A stretch of 64,000 nucleotides of DNA, taken from NCBI GenBank assembly GCA_018873245.2, contig JAEMBT020000001.1:9396220-9460219 (forward strand). The letters run 5' to 3'. The notes under the pieces are model-generated. The model ran no database searches, was not told the DNA's origin, and saw only the letters and a program-made list of their open reading frames with translations. This DNA comes from Archegozetes longisetosus. Its lineage: Eukaryota; Arthropoda; Arachnida; Sarcoptiformes; Trhypochthoniidae. Of this stretch, positions 39,560 through 49,995 are shown one piece after another (position 1 is the first letter of the stretch; every line of letters starts with the position of its first letter). A program made the translations under genes and the position numbers.

Positions 39560-40495
39560 GTGAAGCAATGAGGTTTGGTACACCAACTACAGTTAATGAA
39601 TATGCCTTCTGAACATTGTAAGCAATCTTGGTAACAAGTTTGCTCATTTAAATTAAAACTTATCTTATTAACATTATCAAATTTACCAGGTGCTCAGGTA
39701 AATATCCTGACCTGTACCACGAATATATAATCAATTTTCCAAATCACGGATACAAAAGTTGATTGTGAACCAAAGAGTGTTAATAATAATGTTATTGCGA
39801 TCTTTCAGATCAACATCTAATGCATTGAGTATAGCTCTATTATACGCACTTTTTGCAAATATCTTCAATTGACAGAAGAAGTATACATCTGATGGTTGAA
39901 TGAAGGAGGTTGTTTTAGGGGAATTTTGAGAACTTCGCAAAAGGCACCAGTAAAAATTAATCCTTGTATATGCCGATAAGAATGACCAGACCATGAATCT
40001 ACAAACAGGGGACATTTTTCTTTAACTAATGGAATTAGCGCATTATTGCACCATATCTTTTTATGAGATTCTTCGTCATTTTTTCCTGAAGATGAGCGAT
40101 TAACAACTACGCTTGGACAATTGAACAAGTCTTGTGTGACATATGGTCCTAAGCATCCGCCATATTCTTGAAAACAAATAAATAAAGCTGATAAAAGTTT
40201 ACCTTCCAATGTGATTGTAGGTTGGATCGTATGTGAGTGAGTTGTTGCATGAACAGACCTAACTGACGATTCTACTGAATTTTCTCCTACAAGACTGAGC
40301 GTTCTATTGGAGTGGAGCTCATATTTGAAGCCAGATTGGTCTATATTGAAAATATGTTTTGACTGATAATTTGGAAGAACTTTTGATGAGTGTATAAATA
40401 ACTTGGCAACGCTTACGATGTGATCATCTTGAAGGTTACTAATAAGTAACAAAGGAGTTGTCAGGACTTCATATTCAAAAGTGCCTAATAACCAA
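39560..40495 (-). pseudogene. pogo/Tigger-type DDE transposase remnant, frameshifted and interrupted
   Basis: The minus-strand frame contains FNIDQSGFKYE (first catalytic Asp), a central Thr-rich block ending in TITLEGKLLSALF-like sequence, and LFVDSWSGH (second Asp). After a frameshift near 39905 the next frame has PKTTSFIQPSDVYFF (third Asp context, usually PPNTTHLLQPLD). Further down, about 39560-39650, a Cys-rich tail (CYQDCLQCSEGIFINCSWC) follows in a third frame segment. The frame also continues upstream to 40495, where a solo LTR is inserted, and resumes beyond it at about 41030-41070. It moved DNA of a Tc1/pogo-like element when intact; now dead. Confidence 0.75.
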
Positions 40496-40499
40496 ATAT

Positions 40500-41026
40500 T
40501 GTGAGATCAAAAACAGATCTTTGTTTTCGATCTCACAGTATTCAGGTCATTTAAACAATGCCCTACTTTCTTGCCCATCATTGTAGCCTAAGGGCACAAA
40601 CTGACCACTGGATGTAGGACAGGGTTGTTTGTGTCCTCTTTTCTTTAAATACAAATTCTAAAGAAAATTTTCTAGAAGAGTAACGAGGTCACCAACGTGT
40701 CCTCAATTAGTAGTTGGTCAGTTAGTGACCAACAATAGATATTTCTACAAAATTTTCCATTGATACGTCAACAGCTCCTGGTCCTATATAAAGGAGTGAA
40801 GAGACTCTTACTCTTCACTTCCCAAACTCTTCAGATTGAGTGATCTCTGAAAGTAGCCAACACTTACAGTAATAGTGTGTATTTTAAAATCCAAACTTTT
40901 CAATACTCAAATCTTTTAATTTGTATAAACCTTTCCTTTCATAAATAAACTTTTGATTTTCTTTAAAACTGTGTAAGTTTAAGTTGTCGAACTCTGCAGA
41001 GAACAAATTCAAATAAAACCTCTGCA
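40500..41026 (+). mobile_element. Solo LTR inserted in the pogo-type transposase
   Basis: TGTGAGATC...CTCTGCA, flanked by ATAT (40496-40499, 41027-41030). TATATAAA at 40785-40792 and AATAAA at 40944-40949 mark a promoter and polyadenylation signal about 150 bases apart, as in an LTR. Reverse-orientation relative of 1911-2436. It interrupts the minus-strand transposase frame of the surrounding element. Confidence 0.88.
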
Positions 41027-41306
41027 ATATGACCAAACTTTCTGCATTGATAGAGACTTAAAAATGATGACTAACGATGATATTTACATTGAAATCTATA
41101 TTGTAGATTCCTGTAAAAACCCGATAGAATTTGAAACAAAAAACAATATCTCGGAATCGCAATTACGGTTTGGAAATTAATTTTGGATTTAATTAGTTTG
41201 AGTAACGAAGTATCAAATGCTAATATTATGATTCATATAGCTAAAAAATTTATGCAAAAAAACGGTATCATTAAATTTAAAAATTAAAAAATGAATTTTT
41301 CAAAGT

Positions 41307-41562
41307 GTTGGCACAAAGTTTCGGACCCGATCTCTTTTGCTACTTAAATGACCCATAGCCCTAAATATAATTATAGAGAGATCGGGTCCGAAACTTTGTG
41401 CTAACATGCCTAAAAATCCAAAATTAAGTTTTGATTTAAAAGGTACATATCTCTTGAACCGATTGGTGCAGCTTAATAATTTTTGCATCAATCAATTTGT
41501 CTCTTCGAGTTCTATCAATTTGACTCAAAATTCAAATCAAAAACCAAAATTAAATTTTTAGG
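41307..41562. repeat. Nested hairpins (MITE-like)
   Basis: Arms 41307-41334 and 41377-41405 (GGCACAAAGTTTCGGACCCG and its inverse) enclose a 42-base loop. Immediately after, CCTAAAAATCCAAAATTAAG (41409-41437) pairs with its inverse at 41534-41562. No coding capacity. Confidence 0.75.
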
Positions 41563-42130
41563 TAAAATATATGTTAAAGGAATTTTATTTACAAAACATG
41601 GGTATACTTTGTGTTTAAGCAAAAATGAACATGTTATTTTTGATTGCAGACCATCAAGAACATCATTAATTAGCATTACATTACATTAATAAATGATTGA
41701 AATCAATTTTCAATAAATGCTACAAATAAAGTTTATACTTGTATTTGCTTATGAGTACATCAAATTACTCTTCATTATACTTATTATTATCATTATATTG
41801 TTATATTAAAAAGTATTTGTAATGTCCTAATTATATAAAGGAAATGAATTGTTTTGAGAAAGTAATAATGTAATGTTTAAACATCCCATCTTTAGGAATG
41901 TTGTTTAAATATGACGTCCTCCTAAAGTAGGCCCAGTGATCCATTAAATAGTAGTCTAAAAGATGCTAATAAATATAAGGGAGAGGAATAGAATAGCAAG
42001 AGTGAGAGGTTAGACTCTGAGCGATACAGTTTAATTTTATCCATCTTATTTTTATATTATTAAAAATTAATAATTATTGGAATCTAAGTGTTATTATTGA
42101 GGCACGTGAAAAATCATTTTAACAATATTA
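41563..42130. other. Upstream region of SWIM gene
   Basis: AT-rich. Contains a short inverted pair (AAACATCCCATCTTTAGGAATGTTGTTT, about 41878-41909) and presumably the promoter of the next gene. No other feature seen. Confidence 0.4.
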
Positions 42131-42832
42131 ATGTCCGATAAACAATATTTGAGTGAAAAACATTGTGCTTATTGTGGAATAAGATTGAATAGATTAAAGA
42201 AGCAGCAAATACAACAAGTATCTTCACCAGCTTTAATTGAAAGTATTAATTTTGCAAAAACAGCTATAGCAAAAAGAGGAAATAAAGTTGATGATACTTT
42301 AGTTGAAATCAAAGATCAATTTTATCAAAGTTATCAATTAAAACAATCCTTAAGCTACTTAAATGATCTTGAAAATATCGAAGTATTTGAGGATAAAAAT
42401 AATGTACTAGACCCTAATTTTACTTTAATACGAACTCATGTTCGATCGCGTCACTCTAATGCAAAAACTTACAATACGTATGTCACTTACAAACCCAATA
42501 ATAATTCTTTAGATGGAATTGAGAGCTGGTTTTGTACTTGTAAAAGTGGAAAACGCACTGTGGGTTGTTGTTCACATGTGGCGACTATAATCTATAAGTC
42601 AAGTCTTGAGAAACATCAAAATTCAACGAAATTAACAAAATCATTAGCTACAATATTTCCTTCTATTCCAATTATTGAAATTAGCGAAAGCGAAGAAGAA
42701 AGCTTAGATATTAGTAAAGCGCAACAAAATTCAAGATTATATGCCGATTTATCAAGTATACCAGGTCCAAGTGGAATACCTTCAACAAGATTAACGACCA
42801 CTATTGAGATAGCTAATGAATATGATGAATAA
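42131..42832 (+). CDS. SWIM zinc-finger protein, likely transposon-derived
   Basis: 233 residues, one exon. N-terminal CAYC pair (12-15). SWIM motif C135-x-C137-x9-C147-x-H149 in WFCTCKSGKRTVGCCSHV. Acidic Ser/Glu stretch (ISESEEESLD) and Pro/Ser-rich end. No transposase catalytic domain is attached. SWIM fingers bind DNA or protein and occur in MULE and KDZ-type transposases as well as host proteins. Short length and the transposon-rich setting favour a transposon-derived C-terminal segment or domesticated fragment, but the frame is clean, so it may be expressed. Confidence 0.6.
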   Translation: MSDKQYLSEKHCAYCGIRLNRLKKQQIQQVSSPALIESINFAKTAIAKRGNKVDDTLVEIKDQFYQSYQLKQSLSYLNDLENIEVFEDKNNVLDPNFTLIRTHVRSRHSNAKTYNTYVTYKPNNNSLDGIESWFCTCKSGKRTVGCCSHVATIIYKSSLEKHQNSTKLTKSLATIFPSIPIIEISESEEESLDISKAQQNSRLYADLSSIPGPSGIPSTRLTTTIEIANEYDE

Positions 42833-42899
42833 AGATATATAATATGAATTAATGAGTTTATGTATGCATATTCAATGTCTAATAACATTTTTAAAATGG

Positions 42900-43200
42900 T
42901 ATTTTACTACAATATACTTTTAGGCATTTCTTAGTATTAAGTTCTGAAAAATCTTAAGTTTCAGTCACGTGAGTGTTATCATTGTATGCAGTTTGTCAAA
43001 ACCTTTTCAACGATATACATGTTATAGGGGTTAGAATTTGTGGTTAGAGATCAAAATCAAAGGTCACCCGTCGGTGAACCCGAGGTCACAGGTCATCATA
43101 TGTGGTATCGTTGAACTCAGTTTGACGAGACCTTTCCAACGATATATGATTCGTTGGTATTGGTGGGTAAAAATACTACAACATACATTTAGGCAATTCA
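42900..43200. repeat. Degenerate tandem repeat with nuclear-receptor-like half sites
   Basis: ACTACAATATACTTTTAGGC...TAGTATTAAG at about 42908-42942 recurs at 43178-43212, and GTTTGTCAAAACCTTTTCAACGATAT recurs as GTTTGACGAGACCTTTCCAACGATAT, about 130 bases apart. Between them, AGGTCA occurs at 43061, 43083 and 43090, the last two spaced by one base. A related sequence lies at 60530-60740. Confidence 0.55.
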
Positions 43201-43467
43201 TAGTATTAAGCCCTGACAACTCCTTTATTAATTTTTCTTGAATGTATTCGATTAGTTGATTTAAACTTGCATAAACAAAATTTCGATGCAGTGAATAAAT
43301 GAAACTAAACTTCTAGCTTTTGAAATTGCCTATCTCCGGATATCATTGTCGTGAACTGGTAAAATTTTCTGCATAACATTTTTAAGGCCATCAAATGTAT
43401 GATCCCATATGATTATAAGCTTGTCCTTTCGTGCTTCATAATTTTGAATTTGCTTCTCGAATAGATG
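43201..43467. other. Spacer
   Basis: No feature recognised. Confidence 0.3.
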
Positions 43468-44664
43468 CAGTATGTTCGTTAAATTGCGTTCTATATTTGA
43501 GAACTTATAACTTCAAAACTAGATTATAGATTTTAACGAACGAAGTGTCATTTTAAAAAGAAATGTTCAAATTTTTATGTCCTAAATTTTTATGAAATTA
43601 TCTTGTATATCCTCTGAGTTACAATAGCTCAAACTCAAAAATTAGAATTTTTTATGGGACTTGCATGATGGGACTAAAAAACATCGAGCATAATGGGTTC
43701 CTGAGGACCTACGAATGTGAAATTTTAAATGTATTCTCTATTTAGTAAGTGAAACATATCACAAGAGTCTCCAGGTCTTAGGGCCCTTAGGACCCGACTT
43801 CGGCCCCTAGGTTCCATACCCACTCAACATGGATATCAATCGATAAAGCTTATCGAGTCGAGCCTTATGGTCTGTCTTAAAGGTCTAGAATCATTGGTAC
43901 CGAAGATACAGATCTATCTCACGAGCAAGTATACTAGCTTTAAAGCTACAGGCTCTTTGTATTACCCGGTGAGAACCATGAGAAGATTAACTGCTCTCTT
44001 CCCGCACGAACACGCACGCATACACACGCACATGCACTGATTCAAATTGTCCAGCTGGAGGTAAGGAGGAAGAGATATAAATTGGAGTACTACTAGGGTT
44101 ACAGAAATCAGCAGTTTTAATGAGTATGCGTGCGTGTTTGCGCGGGAAGAGAGCAGTTAACCTTCTCGTGGTTCTCACCGGGTAATACAAAGAGCCTGTA
44201 GCTTTAAAGCTAGTATACTTGCTCGTGAGATAGATCTGTATCTTCGGTACCAATGGTTCTAGACCTTTAAGACAGACCATAAGGCTCGACTCGATAAGCT
44301 TTATCGATTGATATCCATGTTGAGTGGGTATGGAACCTAGGGGCCGAAGTCGGGTCCTAAGGGCCCTAAGACCTGGGGACTCTTGTGATATGTTTCACTT
44401 ACTAAATAGAGAATACATTTAAAATTTCACATTCGTAGGTCCTCAGGAACCCATTATGCTCGATGTTTTTTAGTCCCATCATGCAAGTCCCATAAAAAAC
44501 TCTAATTTTTGAGTTTGAGCTATTGTAACTCAGCGGATATACAAGATAATTTCATAAAAATTTGAACATTTCTTTTTAAAATGACACTTCGTTCGTTAAA
44601 ATCTATAATCTAGTTTTGAAGTTATAAGTTCTCAAATATAGGACGCAAATTGACGAACATACTG
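43468..44664. mobile_element. Near-perfect 1.2 kb palindrome
   Basis: Left arm 43468-about 44015 and right arm about 44120-44664 are inverted copies with only a few differences. The outer ends are CAGTATGTTCG and CGAACATACTG, and the loop is about 100 bases. Landmarks: TTAGGGCCCT-AGGACCCGACTTCGG, AAGCTTATCGAGTCGAG, GTATTACCCGGTGAGAACCA. The outermost 190 bases of the right arm match a diverged copy at 61240-61436. Termini beginning TA-CAGT suggest a Tc1/mariner-type target; inference. Confidence 0.85.
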
Positions 44665-45105
44665 TATAATTAGGGCTCATTAGTTAAAAAGCGAAAGTTA
44701 GCTTGGACTGATGAGGATATCCTTTTGTGTTTTTGAGCACTTTTCCAATAATTAGCAGGCTCTATCTTTTGCTTTTATGTAATTCCTTTCCCAAGGTTAC
44801 CTTCGTCATGATATATGTGTAAATATATGTAAACATTATGCCACTCTCAAATCATACTATTAATACAATTAATAAAGGCTTATCTGATATATACATCTTT
44901 TTCTGGAAATATCGGAAAATTCAGTCACGAAAGAGTTCAGAATATGGTCAGAGAAATTTTTATAGCGGTTGAGGATATTCTGCGTAAAACAATACATTCT
45001 AGAATTGCCATTAGTTATGAAGAAATTGACTCTAAACAAACAGAGATAATGAACGATAGAACTGTTGATTCATCCCAAAATGTCATTCAAAATGATGTTT
45101 CCAAA
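44665..45105 (+). other. Spacer with open frame reaching the TTAA element
   Basis: A plus-strand frame is open from about 44833, with ATG at 44944, and runs to the TTAA at 45106, where the next element is inserted. The peptide (MVREIFIAVEDILRKTIHSR...) is unrecognised. It could be a remnant of an interrupted gene. Confidence 0.3.
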
Positions 45106-45109
45106 TTAA

Positions 45110-47425
45110 CCCTACACTGCATGATTTTTTATTTTTCAATGAAAATTTAGCATCAGACACTTTCGGGAGCATATATTTTGGAAAAATCATTGAAAAAGCT
45201 ATAATGATAGGATTATGTGAAAAAACTTGTTTGAAATGTGGCTGACTGCAACTTATAAGTTCTTATAATTTACCATCATTTTGAGGAAAGGGGCTTTTCT
45301 ATGATATTATTGATTGTTCTACATACCTTTAACTCAAAAATTGGTTGAACTAGACTTTACGTGGCCAGAGATTTACGACATAAACTTTTTATATAAATAA
45401 ACTATAGCTTAAGCTGATTTCAGATATATAAGTTTTATTCACCGCAAGTGACTAGAACATCGGTAAAAAAATTCCCGAAAAATCGACTAGAATTTACGTG
45501 GCCAGGGATTTTCGATATAAGCTTTCTATATAAAGAAACTAGAACTCAAGCTGAGTTCAAATATACAAATTTCATTTGCCGCAAATGACTAGAATATTGG
45601 TAAAAAAATTCCGAATAATCAAGTATATAAAAAATTATCGTAAAATAAATTTATGGAATCAAGTTTCAACTCAAACCGATTGAAATGAACAGAATTTCAC
45701 TGCTCCGATAATATATTTTGACGAAACTTCAAAAAATTAAAAAATATTGAAAAAATGCGAGAACTAAGATCCTATGCGATCATGGTCCAAAATAGTACCT
45801 CGTTAAAATATATTTTCTTTGAATAAGGTTTTAACAAGGACGATCACAAGATCCGGGAACCGTTTCTATGCAGAAATGGTGGAATATGGCTTATAAATAT
45901 AAACTAAGTTAAAGATCTGAGCTAATAAATGTAGCGTCAGGACTAAATGTGTCATTAGAAGTGGAAGCGCAATAGGGGATGCACTGAGCATCGGTCAGAC
46001 GATGCTCCGTTGGTTCAATAAGGCAAGCGGTTCTGCTTAGTATGTTGAAAGTCGATTAGAAATTCTCTGTATCTGGTCAAAGTATCTCAGCTAAAATAAA
46101 CCAGCAAAAATAACGTGTCAATAATAACAATTATTATAGTGTTTTAAAAAGTCTATTAATGATTTATTGCTTATATCAGTATTAATCTATATTAAGCGAC
46201 GAATTTCACATAAAGCTACATTATTTTATAATTTTTTCGTTCTTATCAAGACTTTATTCAAAGAAAATAAATTTCTACGAGGTACTATTTTAGACCAAGA
46301 TCCCGTAGGATCTTAGTTCTCGCATTTTTTCAATATTTTTTTATTTTTTGAAGTTTCGTCAAAATATATTATCGGAGCAGTGAAATTCTGTTCATTTCAA
46401 TCGGTTTGAGTTGAAACTTGATTCTATAAATTTATTTTACGATAATTTTTTATATACTTGATTATTCGGAATTTTTTTACCAATGTTCTAGTCATTTGCG
46501 GCAAATGAAATTTGTATATTTGAACTCAGCTTGAGTTCTAGTTTCTTTATATAGAAAGCTTTTATCGAAAATCCCTGGCCACGTAAATTCTAGTCGATTT
46601 TCGGGAACACTTTTACCGATGTTCTGGTCATTTGCGGTGAATAAATTTTATGTATTTAAAACCAGCTTAAGCTATAGTTTATTTATATACAAAGTTTATG
46701 TCGAAAATCTCTGGCCACATAAAGTCTAGTCGGTTTTTCGGGAATTTTTTCACCGATGTTCTGGTCATTTGCGGTTAATAAAATTTATATATATGATCTC
46801 TGCATGAGTTATAGATAATTTGTGTATAAAATTTATGTTTGAATTCTCTGGCCACGTAAAGTTTAGTCGGCTTTTCGGGGATCGTTTTACCGGTCTTCTG
46901 GTCATTTGCGGTAAATAAAATTTATATATTTGAAATCAGCTTGACTTGTAGTTTATTAATATGTAAAGTTCATGTTGAAAATCTGTGGCCACGTAAAGTC
47001 TTGTCGATTTTTCTGGAATTTTTTACCGATGTTCTGGTCATTTCCGGTAAATAAAATTTATATATCTGAAATCAGCTTAAGATATAGTTTATTTATATAC
47101 AAAATTTATGTCGAAAATCTCTGGCCACGTAAAGTCTAGTCTAACCCAAAAATTATTAATTTTTGGAAGAAATATGAAAAATATGCCTAATTTAGAATTT
47201 TTTTAATTGTTGATATGTAGTACTTGTTGATTTACACAATAAGAAATGATAAATGTCTATTTTTCTTGAAAGCCATTATATCTATATAAATAACGAAACT
47301 ATATAATCTCAAAAGCTTTGTTGCACATCGGCTACGATATGCATTATTCCTAATAAATGTTGTCATATCGAGATAATGGGCTAAGATCGTAGTGTAGCAG
47401 ATCTGCTACACTATGCAGTGTAGGG
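45110..47425. mobile_element. 2.3 kb TTAA-flanked element with inverted, tandemly repeated arms
   Basis: TTAA at 45106-45109 and 47426-47429 bracket inverted termini CCCTACACTGCAT and ATGCAGTGTAGGG. Next to the right terminus is the palindrome AGTGTAGCAGATCTGCTACACT (47391-47412). Inside, 45349-45840 and 46245-47142 are inverted to each other around a 400-base unique core. The arms are built from about 137-bp units marked CTCTGGCCACGTAAAGTCTAG, two on the left and five on the right. No transposase frame is present. The TTAA target with CCC-start termini points to a piggyBac-like mobiliser. Confidence 0.85.
46573..47142. repeat. Five ~137-bp tandem units in the right arm
   Basis: The TGGCCACGTAAA landmark recurs at about 46577, 46712, 46849, 46985 and 47122, with TTCTGGTCATTTGCGGTAAA midway in each unit. 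Units differ by point changes. The left arm has only two units (landmarks about 45359 and 45497). Confidence 0.85.
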
Positions 47426-47429
47426 TTAA

Positions 47430-48198
47430 GTGATTCTGGTCTATTTATCCTAAATCAACAAAATGAAAGAATCAGGCACAATTAAGAAAGATGAGGATGA
47501 ATTCATGGCACTGAATTCAGATGACAAAGAGGATGTCAAAGTCGAAAAATTATGTTTAGATAATGAGTTTTTATCGTTTTCATAAAGATATATTATGCTT
47601 ATAATGACATATTATGAAAAAATTATTTTTCTAACTTTAACGATTAATGCACTACCGTGTTTTTTATTCTTATATTTCAATATTAAATTACATGATTACG
47701 ACAAGAGATATTTAAATAGTTTCTTCACTAAATTAAAGAGACATATAAGCTTCGTTAATTCTACTAAGAAATGTTTTTACAAACTATTAACTTGTAACGG
47801 GAATGATGTGTAAAAAATATAAACATGAATTCAATGATGTTACCCTTCGAAACTCAAAGATATGAAAAGTTGTTTTATTAGCTCTATTAGTCTACTTTAA
47901 GTTAATGAAGAGAAACTTTTGAGTTTTTTGGGGCAACAAAGTTATTTTTACAAAAACTATAAAATCAACCCTCAAGATTAACTCAATTTATTTCCGGTAC
48001 AAACCTAATAATAGTGACAGTGAAAGTGATGATAATGTGCGTGATAATAATAATGACAGCAGTGCTACTATCATCGACAGTGATAATTCAGTGATTGACA
48101 GCGATAATACGGTTATTGAAGAAAGTGATCATGGTAATGAGCCTGAGCACATGACGATTTACCTAGATATATCGACAATTACATCAACACTTCAATAA
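47430..48198 (+). other. Coding-like fragments after the TTAA element
   Basis: ATG 47463 to 47585 encodes 40 residues rich in Asp/Glu/Lys (KKDEDEF, NSDDKEDVKVEK). A separate frame ending at TAA 48198 encodes a strongly acidic Ser/Asp/Asn tail (NNSDSESDDN, IIDSDNSVIDSDN) preceded by YFRYKPN-like sequence. They may be ends of a gene whose middle is gone. Family not recognised. Confidence 0.35.
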
Positions 48199-48534
48199 AA
48201 AATATTATAAATATTGTATATGTAATGATTTTCTTCATAAATATATCATAAAGTTTACAAACTGTAAGACAAACTGTAAGAAACTATTGTATTTTTGAAC
48301 GTGCATAACTTTTTAAATATTGCAGTTAAAAAATAATTTTCGCACATTTTACTATTATATGATAAGCTTAGTTTATGTTTATAATGGCGTTAAATTATCT
48401 TGATAATCGGCAAACTACTGACATGGCCTTTAAGCATATATTCAAGCATTTAGCGAATATCCAATCATCACTAAGCTTAAGAAATACACATATCAATAAC
48501 AACATAATATATTCAATTATATGATTGAAATTTC

Positions 48535-49110
48535 TATTTATAACACTTATCAAACACCGAATGAAATTGGACTAAATATATCAATACAAATGGGTTAAAA
48601 ATATGAAAATATTATTTAATAAATAAAACTTTTATGCAAATGGTTTTAAGAAAAGCAATCACAAAAATTCTTCATAAATAATTTTTTCATAGCTTAAAAC
48701 ATACTTTGATACCTTGTATCATTTCGGAAATATTTGAAAAATAATATTGAAAAAAGTTTGAAGTCCATTATGAAATCATCTAATATTATTTTGAAGTTTA
48801 AGCTAAGTACACTTATTTTTTAAAAATTACTGTCGTAGAGTAGGTTTCCGAAAACCAGAGTATTTTTGCACTTGAAATCCAAATTAGACACAGATACGTT
48901 AATCTCAAGTTCTTTTGAAAATCCAACGTGTCTCTAATCCAATCTGTCTCTAATTTGCGTGCGTTAACAATAATGAAATATATTCAATTTTGGTTGACCT
49001 TTGAAGCGCTTAACAAAATTCTAATAGTAGTCATATTATCTGTAATGGGCTTCGCAATCAATTTCAAATTTATTTTGTATATCATATATATTAGTATTAA
49101 TCATTAATTT
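48535..49110 (+). pseudogene. Tail-and-3'-UTR relic of the receptor family
   Basis: The frame TYQTPNEIGLNIS corresponds to the last residues of the intact copies (DQTPNEVELSK). It is followed by sequence colinear with the 3' region of copy 3: GTTTCCGAAAAC at about 48843, the GAAA-CGCAAATTA block, CAATAATGAA at about 48966 and the TTTGATTACAAATG-like end. Ectodomain and membrane parts are absent. It shows the family once had at least one more member here. Confidence 0.6.
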
Positions 49111-49149
49111 GATGCAAATGAATATACAGGGTCCTGAATAATAATTTGC

Positions 49150-49597
49150 TAGGGATCTACGGCAAAAACTAAGAGGTAGAGCAAAATTGATTTTATATTT
49201 GGATTCTACTTTTAAAAATACATTATAATCTGTTTTTCAAAAAAAATTTGGAAAAGCGTTACATCATTTTGAACAATACATCAAAAGTGATCGAAATCTT
49301 TATAATCAGCTATCATTGATTAAAGTCTTTAAAGCGTTTTCTCAATTTATGGCCAAACTTGTCAATGGTAGCGATAATCAGAGGTTAATTTATCAGATAA
49401 ATGCACAGTTTTACGAGAAGCCAGACATTCAGGCGCCGATTTTATTAATCGAAAGCAGATTGCGAGGAATGAACAGAAGTGTCCGTTGGGTGACAGACAA
49501 CTGGAATTTTGTCTGTTATTCAATACTGTTATTAGAACCCAAGGCTTTCATGCTGATTATTAAAATAAACTTCTTTAATATATTTTTTAATCTATAG
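49150..49597 (+). pseudogene. Possible retrotransposon Gag fragment
   Basis: One frame from about 49150 to 49597 has a single stop (near 49212). It contains KLRGRAKLILYLDSTFKN, then FQKKFGKALHHFEQYIK and an unassigned end. The order Leu-x-Gly-x-Ala helix then FxxxF is what Gag capsid domains of LTR elements show. No protease or polymerase follows. The duplication boundary at 49590 cuts its end. Confidence 0.4.
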
Positions 49598-49995
49598 TAT
49601 ATTAGTTTTTCCCAAAGTTTTTCTCGAGATGGATATGAATTACAATGAACTAGGGTTTATAATTTTCTTCATCGTATCTCAACTATTCACATAGTCGAGT
49701 ATAGGTGCTATTGATTAAAACGTTATCGATATTTAGAGAGAATTACTTCACTAAATCAAACATTAAAAGTTAAACACTAATGATTTTCAACTTAAAAATC
49801 TCATTGAATTGAGGAACACCATACTTAGAGCATAATCAGATTTCCAAGGGAAATCTGTAGTTAATGAAAATAATTATAAATTCACTAAAATGTTTGTATG
49901 AGCTTGAATTTAATTGTGTTGAAAGTTCAAAAACCGAACCTCGAGCTTAGCGTAGTGAAGTTCAAAGCGCACTTAAGTCCTGAGAGGACTGATAT

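Noticed and set aside
43987..44280. 97-codon minus-strand frame
   Set aside because: It lies across the loop and arm of the 1.2 kb palindrome and has no protein features.
46573..47142. Regularly spaced repeats resembling a CRISPR array
   Set aside because: Units of about 137 bp are contiguous tandem copies without unique spacers, inside a transposon of a eukaryotic genome.
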